Source: Syntrophomonadaceae bacterium (GTDB lineage Bacteria > Bacillota > Syntrophomonadia > Syntrophomonadales > Syntrophomonadaceae). Taken from it: a stretch of DNA of 12,469 nucleotides. The DNA is taken from contig JAQVWB010000033.1 in NCBI GenBank assembly GCA_028698695.1, forward strand, positions 1 through 12,469. The letters run 5' to 3'. The notes beneath the pieces are model-generated. The model had not been told where the DNA came from and ran no database searches. It saw only the letters and a program-made list of their open reading frames with translations. Shown here piece after piece: positions 1 through 5,851 of this stretch (its first letter is position 1; every line of letters begins with the position of its first letter). Position numbers and translations under genes: made by a program.

Positions 1-2
1 CA

Positions 3-122
3 TCGGGAGGGAATATTTGTCTAAAAGTTATTCAGCTAGATATTATCGTTACTGAGCCCGAAGAGATTCAGATGCAATTAGAAAAACTTCTGAACAGTGA
101 GGCAGGTTGTCAAGTGGAATGA
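3..122 (+). CDS. C-terminal fragment of an unidentified protein (cut by left edge)
   Basis: An open frame enters from the left edge and gives 39 residues ending in NSEAGCQVE before a TGA stop at 120-122. The last half (TEPEEIQMQLEKLLNSE) looks like an amphipathic helix and the codons look normal for this window. No family can be recognised from so short a piece. The frame converges on the truncated HIT gene, with 13 bases between the two stops. A 40-codon open frame can arise by chance, so this is tentative. Confidence 0.4.
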   Translation, partial: SGGNICLKVIQLDIIVTEPEEIQMQLEKLLNSEAGCQVE

Positions 123-135
123 TAATGGAAAGAAT

Positions 136-381
136 CTATGTGAAGTATCTGGAGAGTTTTAGGGGAAATATTTTTGCATGAAATAACCATTGCCGGGCTT
201 CATCCAGCAGGGCATTTATTGCCTGACGTTCTTCGGTTGTAGCGGCGAAGAAGTCAGCTATATGGCGTTTGCTTATAATCAGCATGTGGCCGGGCGTAAC
301 CGGGTATTTGTCATATTTGGCCCAGGCCAGCCGGTTTTCCAGTATAACCTCATCGAGATTACAGAATACACATTTATCCAT
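136..381 (-). pseudogene. Truncated HIT-family hydrolase (catalytic HxHxH part missing)
   Basis: The first 66 residues are a clear HIT-family start: CVFC near the N-terminus (C4, C7), then NRLAWAKYDKYPVTPGHMLII and KRHIADFF. This is the substrate-binding half of small nucleotide (AMP-lysine/ApnA-type) hydrolases. After W65-L66 (about position 184) the similarity stops and 15 unrelated residues follow before the stop. Family members are usually 110-140 residues and carry a C-terminal HxHxHxx triad, whose central His forms the AMP intermediate. That part is absent, and I could not find it in another frame between 1 and 184. The ATG has an SD-like GAGGTG 5 bases upstream. It is probably an inactive remnant left by a deletion or rearrangement at about position 184. 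Confidence 0.75.
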
Positions 382-382
382 C

Positions 383-417
383 TTCCCACCTCTACCTTTT
401 AATTCGCCAGGTGGGAA
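383..417. promoter_or_regulatory. Leader hairpin covering the HIT gene ribosome binding site
   Basis: A perfect 9-bp inverted repeat (TTCCCACCT at 383-391, AGGTGGGAA at 409-417) has a 17-base loop. On the minus strand the proximal arm contains most of the GAGGTG Shine-Dalgarno sequence of the gene starting at 381. Folding of the leader would therefore hide the ribosome binding site. This could be a translation switch or chance. The gene itself looks broken. Confidence 0.4.
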
Positions 418-635
418 TTATATCCTGCCCGGATATGGTGAAGGCAAAGCAAAAATAGCCTATCCGGCATCCCGCCTGAACACCTGGTTTACTTCACGAA
501 GTCAGTTAGAGGGATTATCAAAATCCAGCGTAAACTCGTATTCCTTAATATTATGGTATCCCTTTAAAACGACCAGGCTTAAAATGGCTACGATGAAATC
601 AGTGTTCTTCAGTGTCTAATAAATCTGTTTTCTTA

Positions 636-1466
636 TTAATCGTTAGCAAACACTTCGATAACTGCGGGAATTACCTCCGCAGCTACCTGGGGGCTGGAGC
701 CTCCGGAGAGCACGAAGAGTATCGGCTTTCTCGTGGCGAAGGTTTTTATTTTTTTAGCAAACTCCTGATATCCCCTGGTACTCAGATAAAAATCACCATA
801 GTCCTGGCCATGTCCATCATGGCCGAAGATGACAATTAAAAACTCATAATCCCAGTCCTGCTCCAGGTATTCATCTACTGCCGCTAAAAAAGTACGGTCA
901 TCAGCTCCATCTATAAAAATACTGTAGTTCTGCCTCTTATGGTCGGCATAGTTATATTCTTCGTCAGCATGAAAATTGATGTGAATGATGCTCGTCTCAT
1001 TTGCCAGGATATCACGGGTACCATCTCCGGAATGGGGATCAACATCAATAATCATAATCTTTTCTATTCCCAGAACTTGCAACCGCTTTACCGCCATAGC
1101 AACATCATTATAATAACAAAAACCCCAGGTGTAGTTATAACCGGCGTGGTGACCGGCACTGCCAACAAAGCAAAAGGCAAACTCCAATTCCCCTTGGGAT
1201 AGCTTTTCGGCGGCCTGAATAACCCCGGCGGCTGAAAGCAATGCTACCTCATGGTAAGGGGTAGTTTTTACCCGGGCAATATGCTCGTTATGGTGGGTTT
1301 GCTGCAGCAGCTCTTCTGCTTGCTGGTTTATGACCGGGGTAAGAACTTCTATTTTACCCGCTCGGATCAGTCCCTGGAGAGCATCGAAACCCGGCTTTAC
1401 CCGGTGTTGTAAAGTTGTATAACCCTTATCTGCAAAATCAGGATGATAGTAAACTCCGGTTTTCAT
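636..1466 (-). CDS. Histone deacetylase-fold (AcuC/HDAC-like) zinc protein with altered active site
   Basis: This 276-residue protein of the arginase/deacetylase superfamily would hydrolyse acetyl-lysine or acetylpolyamine substrates if active. Visible motifs are GHHAGYNYTWGFCYYND (catalytic His pair H106/H107), DVDPHSGDGT (zinc ligands D143 and H145) and FGHDGHGQDYGD (third ligand D217). In active deacetylases the C-terminal motif is GGGY, whose Tyr polarises the carbonyl. Here it reads LSGGSSPQ with Ser at position 257 (696-698), so activity may be reduced, shifted or lost. The protein is shorter than most AcuC proteins (about 310-390 residues). The start is an ATG with GAGGAGG 7 bases upstream and a perfect TATAAT further upstream. 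AcuC in Bacillus deacetylates acetyl-CoA synthetase, and acyl-CoA ligases lie nearby, but a link is inference. Confidence 0.85.
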   Translation of the reverse strand: MKTGVYYHPDFADKGYTTLQHRVKPGFDALQGLIRAGKIEVLTPVINQQAEELLQQTHHNEHIARVKTTPYHEVALLSAAGVIQAAEKLSQGELEFAFCFVGSAGHHAGYNYTWGFCYYNDVAMAVKRLQVLGIEKIMIIDVDPHSGDGTRDILANETSIIHINFHADEEYNYADHKRQNYSIFIDGADDRTFLAAVDEYLEQDWDYEFLIVIFGHDGHGQDYGDFYLSTRGYQEFAKKIKTFATRKPILFVLSGGSSPQVAAEVIPAVIEVFAND

Positions 1467-1504
1467 AAATATCCCTCCTCGTCCTGATTTCTACAAACAG
1501 GCCG

Positions 1505-1535
1505 ATTATACCTGCCATCCCCAGGAACCTTACAA
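1505..1535 (-). promoter_or_regulatory. Candidate promoter of the deacetylase-like gene
   Basis: On the minus strand a perfect TATAAT lies at 1510-1505, preceded by TTGTAA at 1535-1530. The 19-base spacer is longer than ideal. The -10 box lies about 40 bases upstream of the ATG at 1466. Confidence 0.45.
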
Positions 1536-1540
1536 CATTA

Positions 1541-1754
1541 GTGAGCCACGGGGACGGTTCTTTTGACTTACGATGAATCACTGGGAGCCGGCCTGGTGTC
1601 AGGAGAATAAAGCTTGGGTGTCTTTACCATCCTTTTGTTGATTTTACTGTAATACGGCTGCAGTAAGTATACGATGTTTGAAAGCTTTGTTGAGACAGGC
1701 CATTTGTTGTCAATTTTACAAAAAAGTTGACAACAACCCCGTCCCCCTGTCAAC
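1541..1754. repeat. REP-like imperfect palindromic element, copy 1 (about 205-215 bp)
   Basis: The left end contains GGGGACGGTTC (1550-1560). The right end on the opposite strand reads GTTGACAGGGGGACGG (complement of about 1739-1754), so GGGGACGG-type ends face each other across about 200 bp. Just inside the right end is a perfect 10-bp hairpin arm pair, TTGTTGTCAA (1704-1713) and TTGACAACAA (1727-1736). No transposase is encoded inside. This fits a non-autonomous palindromic element of the type mobilised by REP-associated Y1 transposases, but that assignment is from memory of such repeats. It fills most of the 388-bp gap between the flanking divergent genes. Confidence 0.55.
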
Positions 1755-1778
1755 CGTTAAAGGTTATCTGCATCAGTA

Positions 1779-1807
1779 TGGTCAGAGAAGATAAATATTA
1801 TTATAAT
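1779..1807 (+). promoter_or_regulatory. Candidate promoter of the SprA-like gene
   Basis: TGGTCA at 1779-1784 is separated by 17 bases from a perfect TATAAT at 1802-1807, in an AT-rich stretch about 48 bases upstream of the ATG at 1855. Confidence 0.5.
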
Positions 1808-1854
1808 GAAAATAGAAAGATGCAAATGGTGAATAATCCCATGAGGATAAAATA

Positions 1855-2451
1855 ATGATTGACAGAATTGCTTATACACAGCCGTATAACGGTACTATAA
1901 CCAATAAAAATCCGCTAACCGCAGGTACTATCAATATTAATCCACTGCAGAATGCCGGTTCCCCGGCTGCCTATGTATCCATTGGCGGTAAAGATTTTAC
2001 TGTCTACCACCAGGCTCAAATGCCCGGGATGCATACTCCGGTTTCAAACCAAGATGCAGCTTATGGAAAAACGCCGGAAGCAGTCCAAAACAGTGACGAA
2101 GTGATGAAACTCCCAGGTTCACAGGAGTGCCAGACCTGCAGTAAACGGCGTTATCAGGATAAATCAAATGATGCCGGAGTGTCGTTTAAGTCCCCCACCT
2201 ATATCTCACCCGAAAATGCTGCCGCAGCAGTGGCTGCACATGAACAGGAACATGTCAGAAATGAACAAGTTAATGCTGCCCGTGACGGCAGACAGGTTAT
2301 ATCTCAATCAGTCCGAATATTTATGGATACTTGCCCGGAATGCGGAAGAGCATATGTATCAGGCGGTGAAACCCGTACAGTTACAGCTTCGAAACCTGCC
2401 TCCCCCCAAACCCTCTCCGGACCGGGACAACTGGTTGATAAGTACGCATGA
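1855..2451 (+). CDS. SprA-related putative zinc metalloprotease
   Basis: This 198-residue protein has a low-complexity N-terminal half of about 85 residues and a conserved C-terminal block. The block contains CQTC (C92, C95), RRYQDKSNDAGVSFKSPT, ISPENAAAAVAAHEQEH with an HExxH signature at H129-H133, and CPEC (C160, C163) followed by GRAYVSGGETRT. This pattern matches the SprA-related / CJM1_0395-like family of putative metalloproteases. The HExxH suggests a zinc-bound catalytic site and the CxxC pairs suggest a structural zinc or a redox switch. There is no signal peptide, so it is probably cytosolic. Activity and substrate are unknown. The ATG is preceded by TGAGGA. It lies 70 bp upstream of the macrodomain gene on the same strand. 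The family call is good; the function is not. Confidence 0.75.
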   Translation: MIDRIAYTQPYNGTITNKNPLTAGTININPLQNAGSPAAYVSIGGKDFTVYHQAQMPGMHTPVSNQDAAYGKTPEAVQNSDEVMKLPGSQECQTCSKRRYQDKSNDAGVSFKSPTYISPENAAAAVAAHEQEHVRNEQVNAARDGRQVISQSVRIFMDTCPECGRAYVSGGETRTVTASKPASPQTLSGPGQLVDKYA

Positions 2452-2454
2452 AAC

Positions 2455-2468
2455 ATTGACATGTCAAT
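2455..2468. promoter_or_regulatory. Perfect 14-bp palindrome ATTGACATGTCAAT
   Basis: A perfect dyad lies 3 bases after the SprA-like stop and 53 bases before the macrodomain GTG start. It contains TTGACA, which could serve as a -35 box, but no convincing -10 lies 17 bases on. It could be an operator for the macrodomain gene or chance. Confidence 0.3.
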
Positions 2469-2521
2469 AGTAATACCCTGCATAGAGAGCTGTAATAAAG
2501 TATTGGACAGGAGTTATTAGC

Positions 2522-3094
2522 GTGATAGAACGATTATCTGTAATTCAGGGTGATATAACCGGACAGCATGTGGATGCCATTGTTAATGCCGCCAACAATT
2601 CTCTTTTGGGCGGAGGAGGCGTTGATGGTGCTATTCACAGGGCGGCCGGTCCGGAACTGCTGGCGGAGTGTCGAGGCCTGCATGGCTGCAAAACTGGTGA
2701 AGCTAAAATAACCAAAGGCTGCCGGCTACCGGCTAAATGGGTTATTCATACCGTAGGACCGGTGTGGCAAGGGGGAAATAAGAACGAAGACCAACTGTTA
2801 GCCAGCTGTTATAGAAATTCACTGGCGTTGGCAGTATTAAATGAAGTTAAAACCATAGCGTTTCCTTCCATAAGTACCGGCGTCTACAGATTTCCGATCG
2901 AGAGGGCAGCAGATATAGCCATTAACGAAATTCGGACCTTTTTAGAAACGGATGACTCTATTGAAAAAGTTGTCATGGTTTGTTTTGATGAGACTACCTG
3001 GAGGTATTACCGGGATGCAGCGGATAGAAGTAATCAGCAGGGAACGGCAAACTGCCATTCCCTGCTGAAGGTGGGGGGCAAGTATCTTAAATGA
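2522..3094 (+). CDS. YmdB/MacroD-type macrodomain protein (O-acetyl-ADP-ribose deacetylase)
   Basis: This 190-residue cytosolic macrodomain would hydrolyse O-acetyl-ADP-ribose or remove ADP-ribose from acidic side chains. Its motifs are QGDITGQHVDAIVNAANNSL, GGGGVDGAIHRAAGP and SISTGVYRFP. D11, N25 and D35 fall at the same numbers as the adenine-binding and catalytic residues of E. coli YmdB, so the site looks intact. The GTG start (2522-2524) is supported by AGGAG 8 bases upstream. The conserved domain ends near residue 165. A 20-residue tail follows, and its DNA folds into a long hairpin. The TGA stop abuts the stop of the convergent acyl-CoA ligase gene with no base between. The family call is secure; the in vivo substrate is not known. 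Confidence 0.92.
   Translation: MIERLSVIQGDITGQHVDAIVNAANNSLLGGGGVDGAIHRAAGPELLAECRGLHGCKTGEAKITKGCRLPAKWVIHTVGPVWQGGNKNEDQLLASCYRNSLALAVLNEVKTIAFPSISTGVYRFPIERAADIAINEIRTFLETDDSIEKVVMVCFDETTWRYYRDAADRSNQQGTANCHSLLKVGGKYLK
3035..3067. terminator. Hairpin inside the 3' end of the macrodomain gene; possible bidirectional terminator
   Basis: CAGCAGGGAA (3035-3044) pairs with TTCCCTGCTG (3058-3067), then after one C x A mismatch GGCA pairs with TGCC around an AAC loop. That gives 14 paired bases. No clear T-run follows on either strand, so intrinsic termination would be weak. It sits where two convergent genes meet, and it encodes macrodomain residues 172-182. Confidence 0.45.
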
Positions 3095-4744
3095 TTATTT
3101 CTGCTTCATATCAGCATACATTTTTCTAAGGGTAGTTTTCTCAATTTTGCCGATATAGTTGTGAGGAATTGCATCTACAAAGATATAGCCGGCTGGCATA
3201 TCAGGTATCCACCATTTTTCGATAACGCCGTCTTCCGCAAATTTAAGCATCCAGTTGTGAACATCTTCCGCGGTAGCCTGTTGACCTTCCTTTAAGGCCA
3301 TAAAAGCACAGGGACGCTCATCCCATTTTTCATCCGGAATACCGATTACGGCACATTCCAGGACCGGTGGATACTGACTTATCACATCTTCCAGGGTCAG
3401 GGTGGAAATCCACTCACCACCGGATTTTATAGCATCCTTGTTTCGGTCAGTGACCATTAGATATCCTTCTTTATCAATCATACCCACATTGCCGGTATTC
3501 AACCACTCATTCTTCCATAACTCCCTGGTCTTTTCCGGCTCTTTAAAGTATTCATGTGTACACCAAGGAGTGCGCACGACAATATTCCCTACCTTTTTAT
3601 CATCATGAAGAACATCATTCCAGTCATCATCTACTACCCGGAATTGTGCGAACACCCATGGAATACCACTCTTGATATAATATTTAATTTTATCATGGGA
3701 GCTGAGTTCATAATGTTCAGGTTTCAGCATTCCCAGAGTCATTGCCGGACATGTTTCGGTCATTCCGTAACAGGATTGTGCTACAATGCCCAGCTCCATT
3801 GCTCTTTCAGCCAGCTGACGGTTAAGCTTGGCACCTCCCAATGCCACATGCCAGTTGGAAAGGTCATATTTTTGGGCATCCGGATGGAAGACCAGCATAT
3901 GCAGGATAGTGGTAACACAATGACTGAAATCAACCTTTTCATCATTTAACCAGCGAAGAATTTTATCAGGTTCATATTTTCCGGGGAGAATAAACTTATT
4001 TCCCAGCATAAAGGCCAGATATGGTCCGCCCCATGCCTGAACATGAAACATGGGAGTTAGCATCATATAGGTTTGATTAGCCCGATACTCCATGCCATTG
4101 GGGAACAGACCCCAGGTCATACCAATAGATATTGCGTGCATGAATAATTCACGATGAGTAAAAACTACACCCTTGGGATTTCCGGTGGTCCCTGAAGTAT
4201 AGCAAAGTGTAGCCCGTGAGTTTTCAGAGATTTCAGGGAATTCATAATCGGCATTTACTTTGCTTAATAATTCTTCATATTCAATTACATTGGGGAGGGT
4301 AGTTTTAATGGGTAGATGACTGCGGTCATCAGTCATTATTACATAAGCTTTTACGGTAGGGAGTTTGTCCTGCATAGATTCGATCAGGGACAGAAAGTCC
4401 GTGCTTAAAAATATAACTTTGTCCTCTGCGTGATTAATGCAGTATTCGATTTGTTCAGGGGACATACGGACATTTACTGTATGAAATAAGGAACCGGACA
4501 GAGGAATGGCCCAGTGAGCTTCCAGATAACGATAAGTATCCCATTCCAGCATACCTACGGCATCACCAGGTTCAACCCCCAAATATTTAAGCGCATTACT
4601 AAGTTTTTTTACCCGTTCAAAATGCTCTTCATAGGTAAATTGAAGTTCATCCCGGTATTTGATAACTTGACGGGGGTTAAACATCATACCGTAATCCAGG
4701 AAACATTTTAAAGTTAGCTGATACTGATAACCAATACTTTCCAT
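3095..4744 (-). CDS. AMP-forming medium/long-chain fatty acyl-CoA ligase
   Basis: This 549-residue member of the ANL superfamily activates a carboxylic acid with ATP and CoA via an acyl-adenylate. Motifs in order are the P-loop TSGTTGNPKG (183-192), PMFHVQAWG (231-239), YGMTE (326-330), the hinge region DRNKDAIKSGGEW (433-445) and the catalytic-lysine end PHNYIGK (P527-K533). Length and the SGGEW motif fit AlkK-like medium/long-chain fatty acyl-CoA synthetases. An unusual change is TGN at 417-419 (N419 at 3488-3490), where the family almost always has TGD, the Asp that holds the ribose of AMP. The Px4GK lysine K533 is the residue type that protein acetyltransferases modify in this family. The ATG has AAAGGAGG upstream. 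An adjacent TetR gene on the same strand and an operator-like dyad in the leader suggest local repression. The acid substrate cannot be read from sequence. Confidence 0.93.
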   Translation of the reverse strand: MESIGYQYQLTLKCFLDYGMMFNPRQVIKYRDELQFTYEEHFERVKKLSNALKYLGVEPGDAVGMLEWDTYRYLEAHWAIPLSGSLFHTVNVRMSPEQIEYCINHAEDKVIFLSTDFLSLIESMQDKLPTVKAYVIMTDDRSHLPIKTTLPNVIEYEELLSKVNADYEFPEISENSRATLCYTSGTTGNPKGVVFTHRELFMHAISIGMTWGLFPNGMEYRANQTYMMLTPMFHVQAWGGPYLAFMLGNKFILPGKYEPDKILRWLNDEKVDFSHCVTTILHMLVFHPDAQKYDLSNWHVALGGAKLNRQLAERAMELGIVAQSCYGMTETCPAMTLGMLKPEHYELSSHDKIKYYIKSGIPWVFAQFRVVDDDWNDVLHDDKKVGNIVVRTPWCTHEYFKEPEKTRELWKNEWLNTGNVGMIDKEGYLMVTDRNKDAIKSGGEWISTLTLEDVISQYPPVLECAVIGIPDEKWDERPCAFMALKEGQQATAEDVHNWMLKFAEDGVIEKWWIPDMPAGYIFVDAIPHNYIGKIEKTTLRKMYADMKQK

Positions 4745-4810
4745 GAGTTGTCCTCCTTTTAAATTTTTAAATATTCCGACATCGCTCTGTGATTTCAGTG
4801 TAATATATAT

Positions 4811-4837
4811 ACCGACTGACAGTCAATGACTATTGGT
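4811..4837. promoter_or_regulatory. Dyad-rich operator candidate (TetR site) upstream of the acyl-CoA ligase
   Basis: Two overlapping 11-bp palindromes, GACTGACAGTC (4814-4824) and AGTCAATGACT (4821-4831), lie inside a 27-base imperfect dyad beginning ACC and ending GGT. The minus strand carries TTGACT (4826-4821) followed by AT-rich TATATATATTAC, so the dyad would overlap the ligase promoter. The adjacent TetR protein is the obvious candidate ligand. The exact -10 is not clear. Confidence 0.5.
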
Positions 4838-4853
4838 CTATAAAAACATGAAA

Positions 4854-4887
4854 AATAAACCACAATCGCAGCTGATTGTAGTTTATT
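4854..4887 (-). terminator. Rho-independent terminator of the TetR gene
   Basis: The arms AATAAAC (4854-4860) + ACAATC (4862-4867) pair with GATTGT (4874-4879) + GTTTATT (4881-4887), giving 13 bp with one mismatch and a 6-base loop. Read leftward, the stem is followed by T-rich sequence. It lies 37 bases after the TetR stop and would partly separate TetR transcription from the ligase promoter. Confidence 0.65.
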
Positions 4888-4924
4888 CAGGATATATTGG
4901 GTTAAACATTATTATAAATTTTGT

Positions 4925-5536
4925 TTAAACCATAAAACTTTGTATTAGTAAATTCATAGATCGCTGCATTCTTTCTTCCAAATCGTAATCACCGTCATGA
5001 AGACACCAGTCATAGGTAACACCCCGTGAAAAGGAGACTACCATCTTGCATAGTTCATCGGCTGAGATGTCTTTGCGAATTAATCCTTTATCCTGTCCTT
5101 CCTGGATGGCTTTTCTGATAAAGCTTATAAAAGCGCGTTTATCCGAAGCGAAAAAGGCATTTTCAGTATCAATTTGCTGTTTGTATATCAAAGTGGTGTA
5201 GTTTAATCCTTTTTCTATTGCATATCTGGCTTGAAACATTGGAGCATAGATGATTTTTTCCAACACACCCGTGTCAGGGGGAAGTGATTCAAATTCTTGA
5301 CTAATCCGCTCATCAACATCATTATAGGTTTGAACAATGATATCGGATTTGGTTTTAAAATAATGGTAAAAGGAACCTTTGGCTACGCCAGAGGCATTAC
5401 AAATATCATCAACAGTAGTATTGTCATAACCATTTTCAGAGAGCAGCCTGACAGCGGTATCATATATTTTTGTTCTTGTTTCGATAGCCTGCAGATCGCG
5501 GCTGGTTAATTTTTTTCCGTTATTCACATTAGTCAT
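4925..5536 (-). CDS. TetR/AcrR-family transcriptional regulator
   Basis: This 203-residue repressor-type protein has an N-terminal helix-turn-helix at about residues 18-65: RTKIYDTAVRLLSENGYDNT, then TVDDICNASGVAKGSFYHYF, then KTKSDI. A helical ligand-binding domain follows. The ligand cannot be read from the sequence. In Firmicutes such proteins next to acyl-CoA synthetase genes often sense acyl-CoA (FadR-like), and the same-strand ligase 180 bp downstream fits that. The ATG is preceded by AAGGAT about 11 bases upstream, a modest ribosome binding site. An AT-rich TGTTAAAAT lies about 40 bases upstream of the gene as a possible extended -10 box. Length is typical for the family. Confidence 0.92.
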   Translation of the reverse strand: MTNVNNGKKLTSRDLQAIETRTKIYDTAVRLLSENGYDNTTVDDICNASGVAKGSFYHYFKTKSDIIVQTYNDVDERISQEFESLPPDTGVLEKIIYAPMFQARYAIEKGLNYTTLIYKQQIDTENAFFASDKRAFISFIRKAIQEGQDKGLIRKDISADELCKMVVSFSRGVTYDWCLHDGDYDLEERMQRSMNLLIQSFMV

Positions 5537-5660
5537 ATTTAATCCGATCCTTATGTATTTAATTTCTAATATTTTAACATAAATTTCAGGAGTTACTTTT
5601 TAAGTGTACAGGAAAAGCGGCACCGAACTGGATAACGACCGGTTACTGTAAAATTAATAC

Positions 5661-5711
5661 TTTGTCAGCAGAGGGATGCGGGGAAGGTTCGAGACTGCTG
5701 ATAAAATGTTC
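5661..5711 (+). repeat. Half copy of the REP-like element (copy 2)
   Basis: Bases 5670-5701 match 9354-9385 at 28 of 32 positions, sharing the core AGAGGGAYGCGGGGA and GGTTCGAGA. The preceding TTTGTCAG at 5661-5668 resembles the outer TTGTCAG ends of the other copies. No matching right end is seen nearby, so this looks like a decayed or solo end. It lies in the 315-bp gap between the divergent TetR and kinase genes, which otherwise holds the leader hairpin and AT-rich promoter-like DNA. Confidence 0.6.
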
Positions 5712-5751
5712 TTTTCCATATGATAAATGTCCTAGGCTATGCAGGATTATG

Positions 5752-5780
5752 TTAAAAAGGCTAGAAGTATACTTTATATT
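5752..5780 (+). promoter_or_regulatory. Weak candidate promoter of the sensor kinase operon
   Basis: TTAAAA (5752-5757) is followed after 17 bases by TATATT (5775-5780). An alternative -10, TATACT, lies at 5768-5773. The position about 70 bases before the start is reasonable, but the -35 is poor. Confidence 0.3.
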
Positions 5781-5794
5781 GGAAGATATCAGCA

Positions 5795-5831
5795 TAACCA
5801 GGGGATGATGAGAGAACTCTTCCTCTGGTTA
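5795..5831 (+). promoter_or_regulatory. Leader hairpin just before the kinase ribosome binding site
   Basis: TAACCAG+GGGA (5795-5805) pairs with TCCT+CTGGTTA (5821-5831), giving 11 pairs including one G-U, with a 15-base loop. It ends 9 bases before the GGAG at 5840-5843 that serves the ATG at 5852. It could modulate translation. No T-run follows, so it is not a plain terminator. Confidence 0.4.
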
Positions 5832-5851
5832 ACTTGTATGGAGCAACATAT

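Noticed and set aside
502..615. Minus-strand open stretch of 37 codons (contains HNIKEYEFTLDFDNPSN) between the HIT and deacetylase-like genes
   Set aside because: It looks protein-like but has no ATG, GTG or TTG start and no ribosome site after the preceding stop. It may be a remnant, but this cannot be supported.
269..619. Plus-strand open frame of 116 codons
   Set aside because: It overlaps the start of the HIT fragment and the intergenic DNA, has no ribosome site or family motif, and its composition is not coding-like.
1568..1753. Short minus-strand frame of 61 codons inside the first palindromic element
   Set aside because: Its ends coincide with the repeat arms and it resembles no transposase; it is a product of the repeat sequence.
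5834..5851. TTG at 5834 as start of the kinase
   Set aside because: It would put the GGAG at 5840 inside the gene and leave no ribosome site upstream; the ATG at 5852 has correct spacing and is followed by a typical positively charged N-terminus before the membrane helix.
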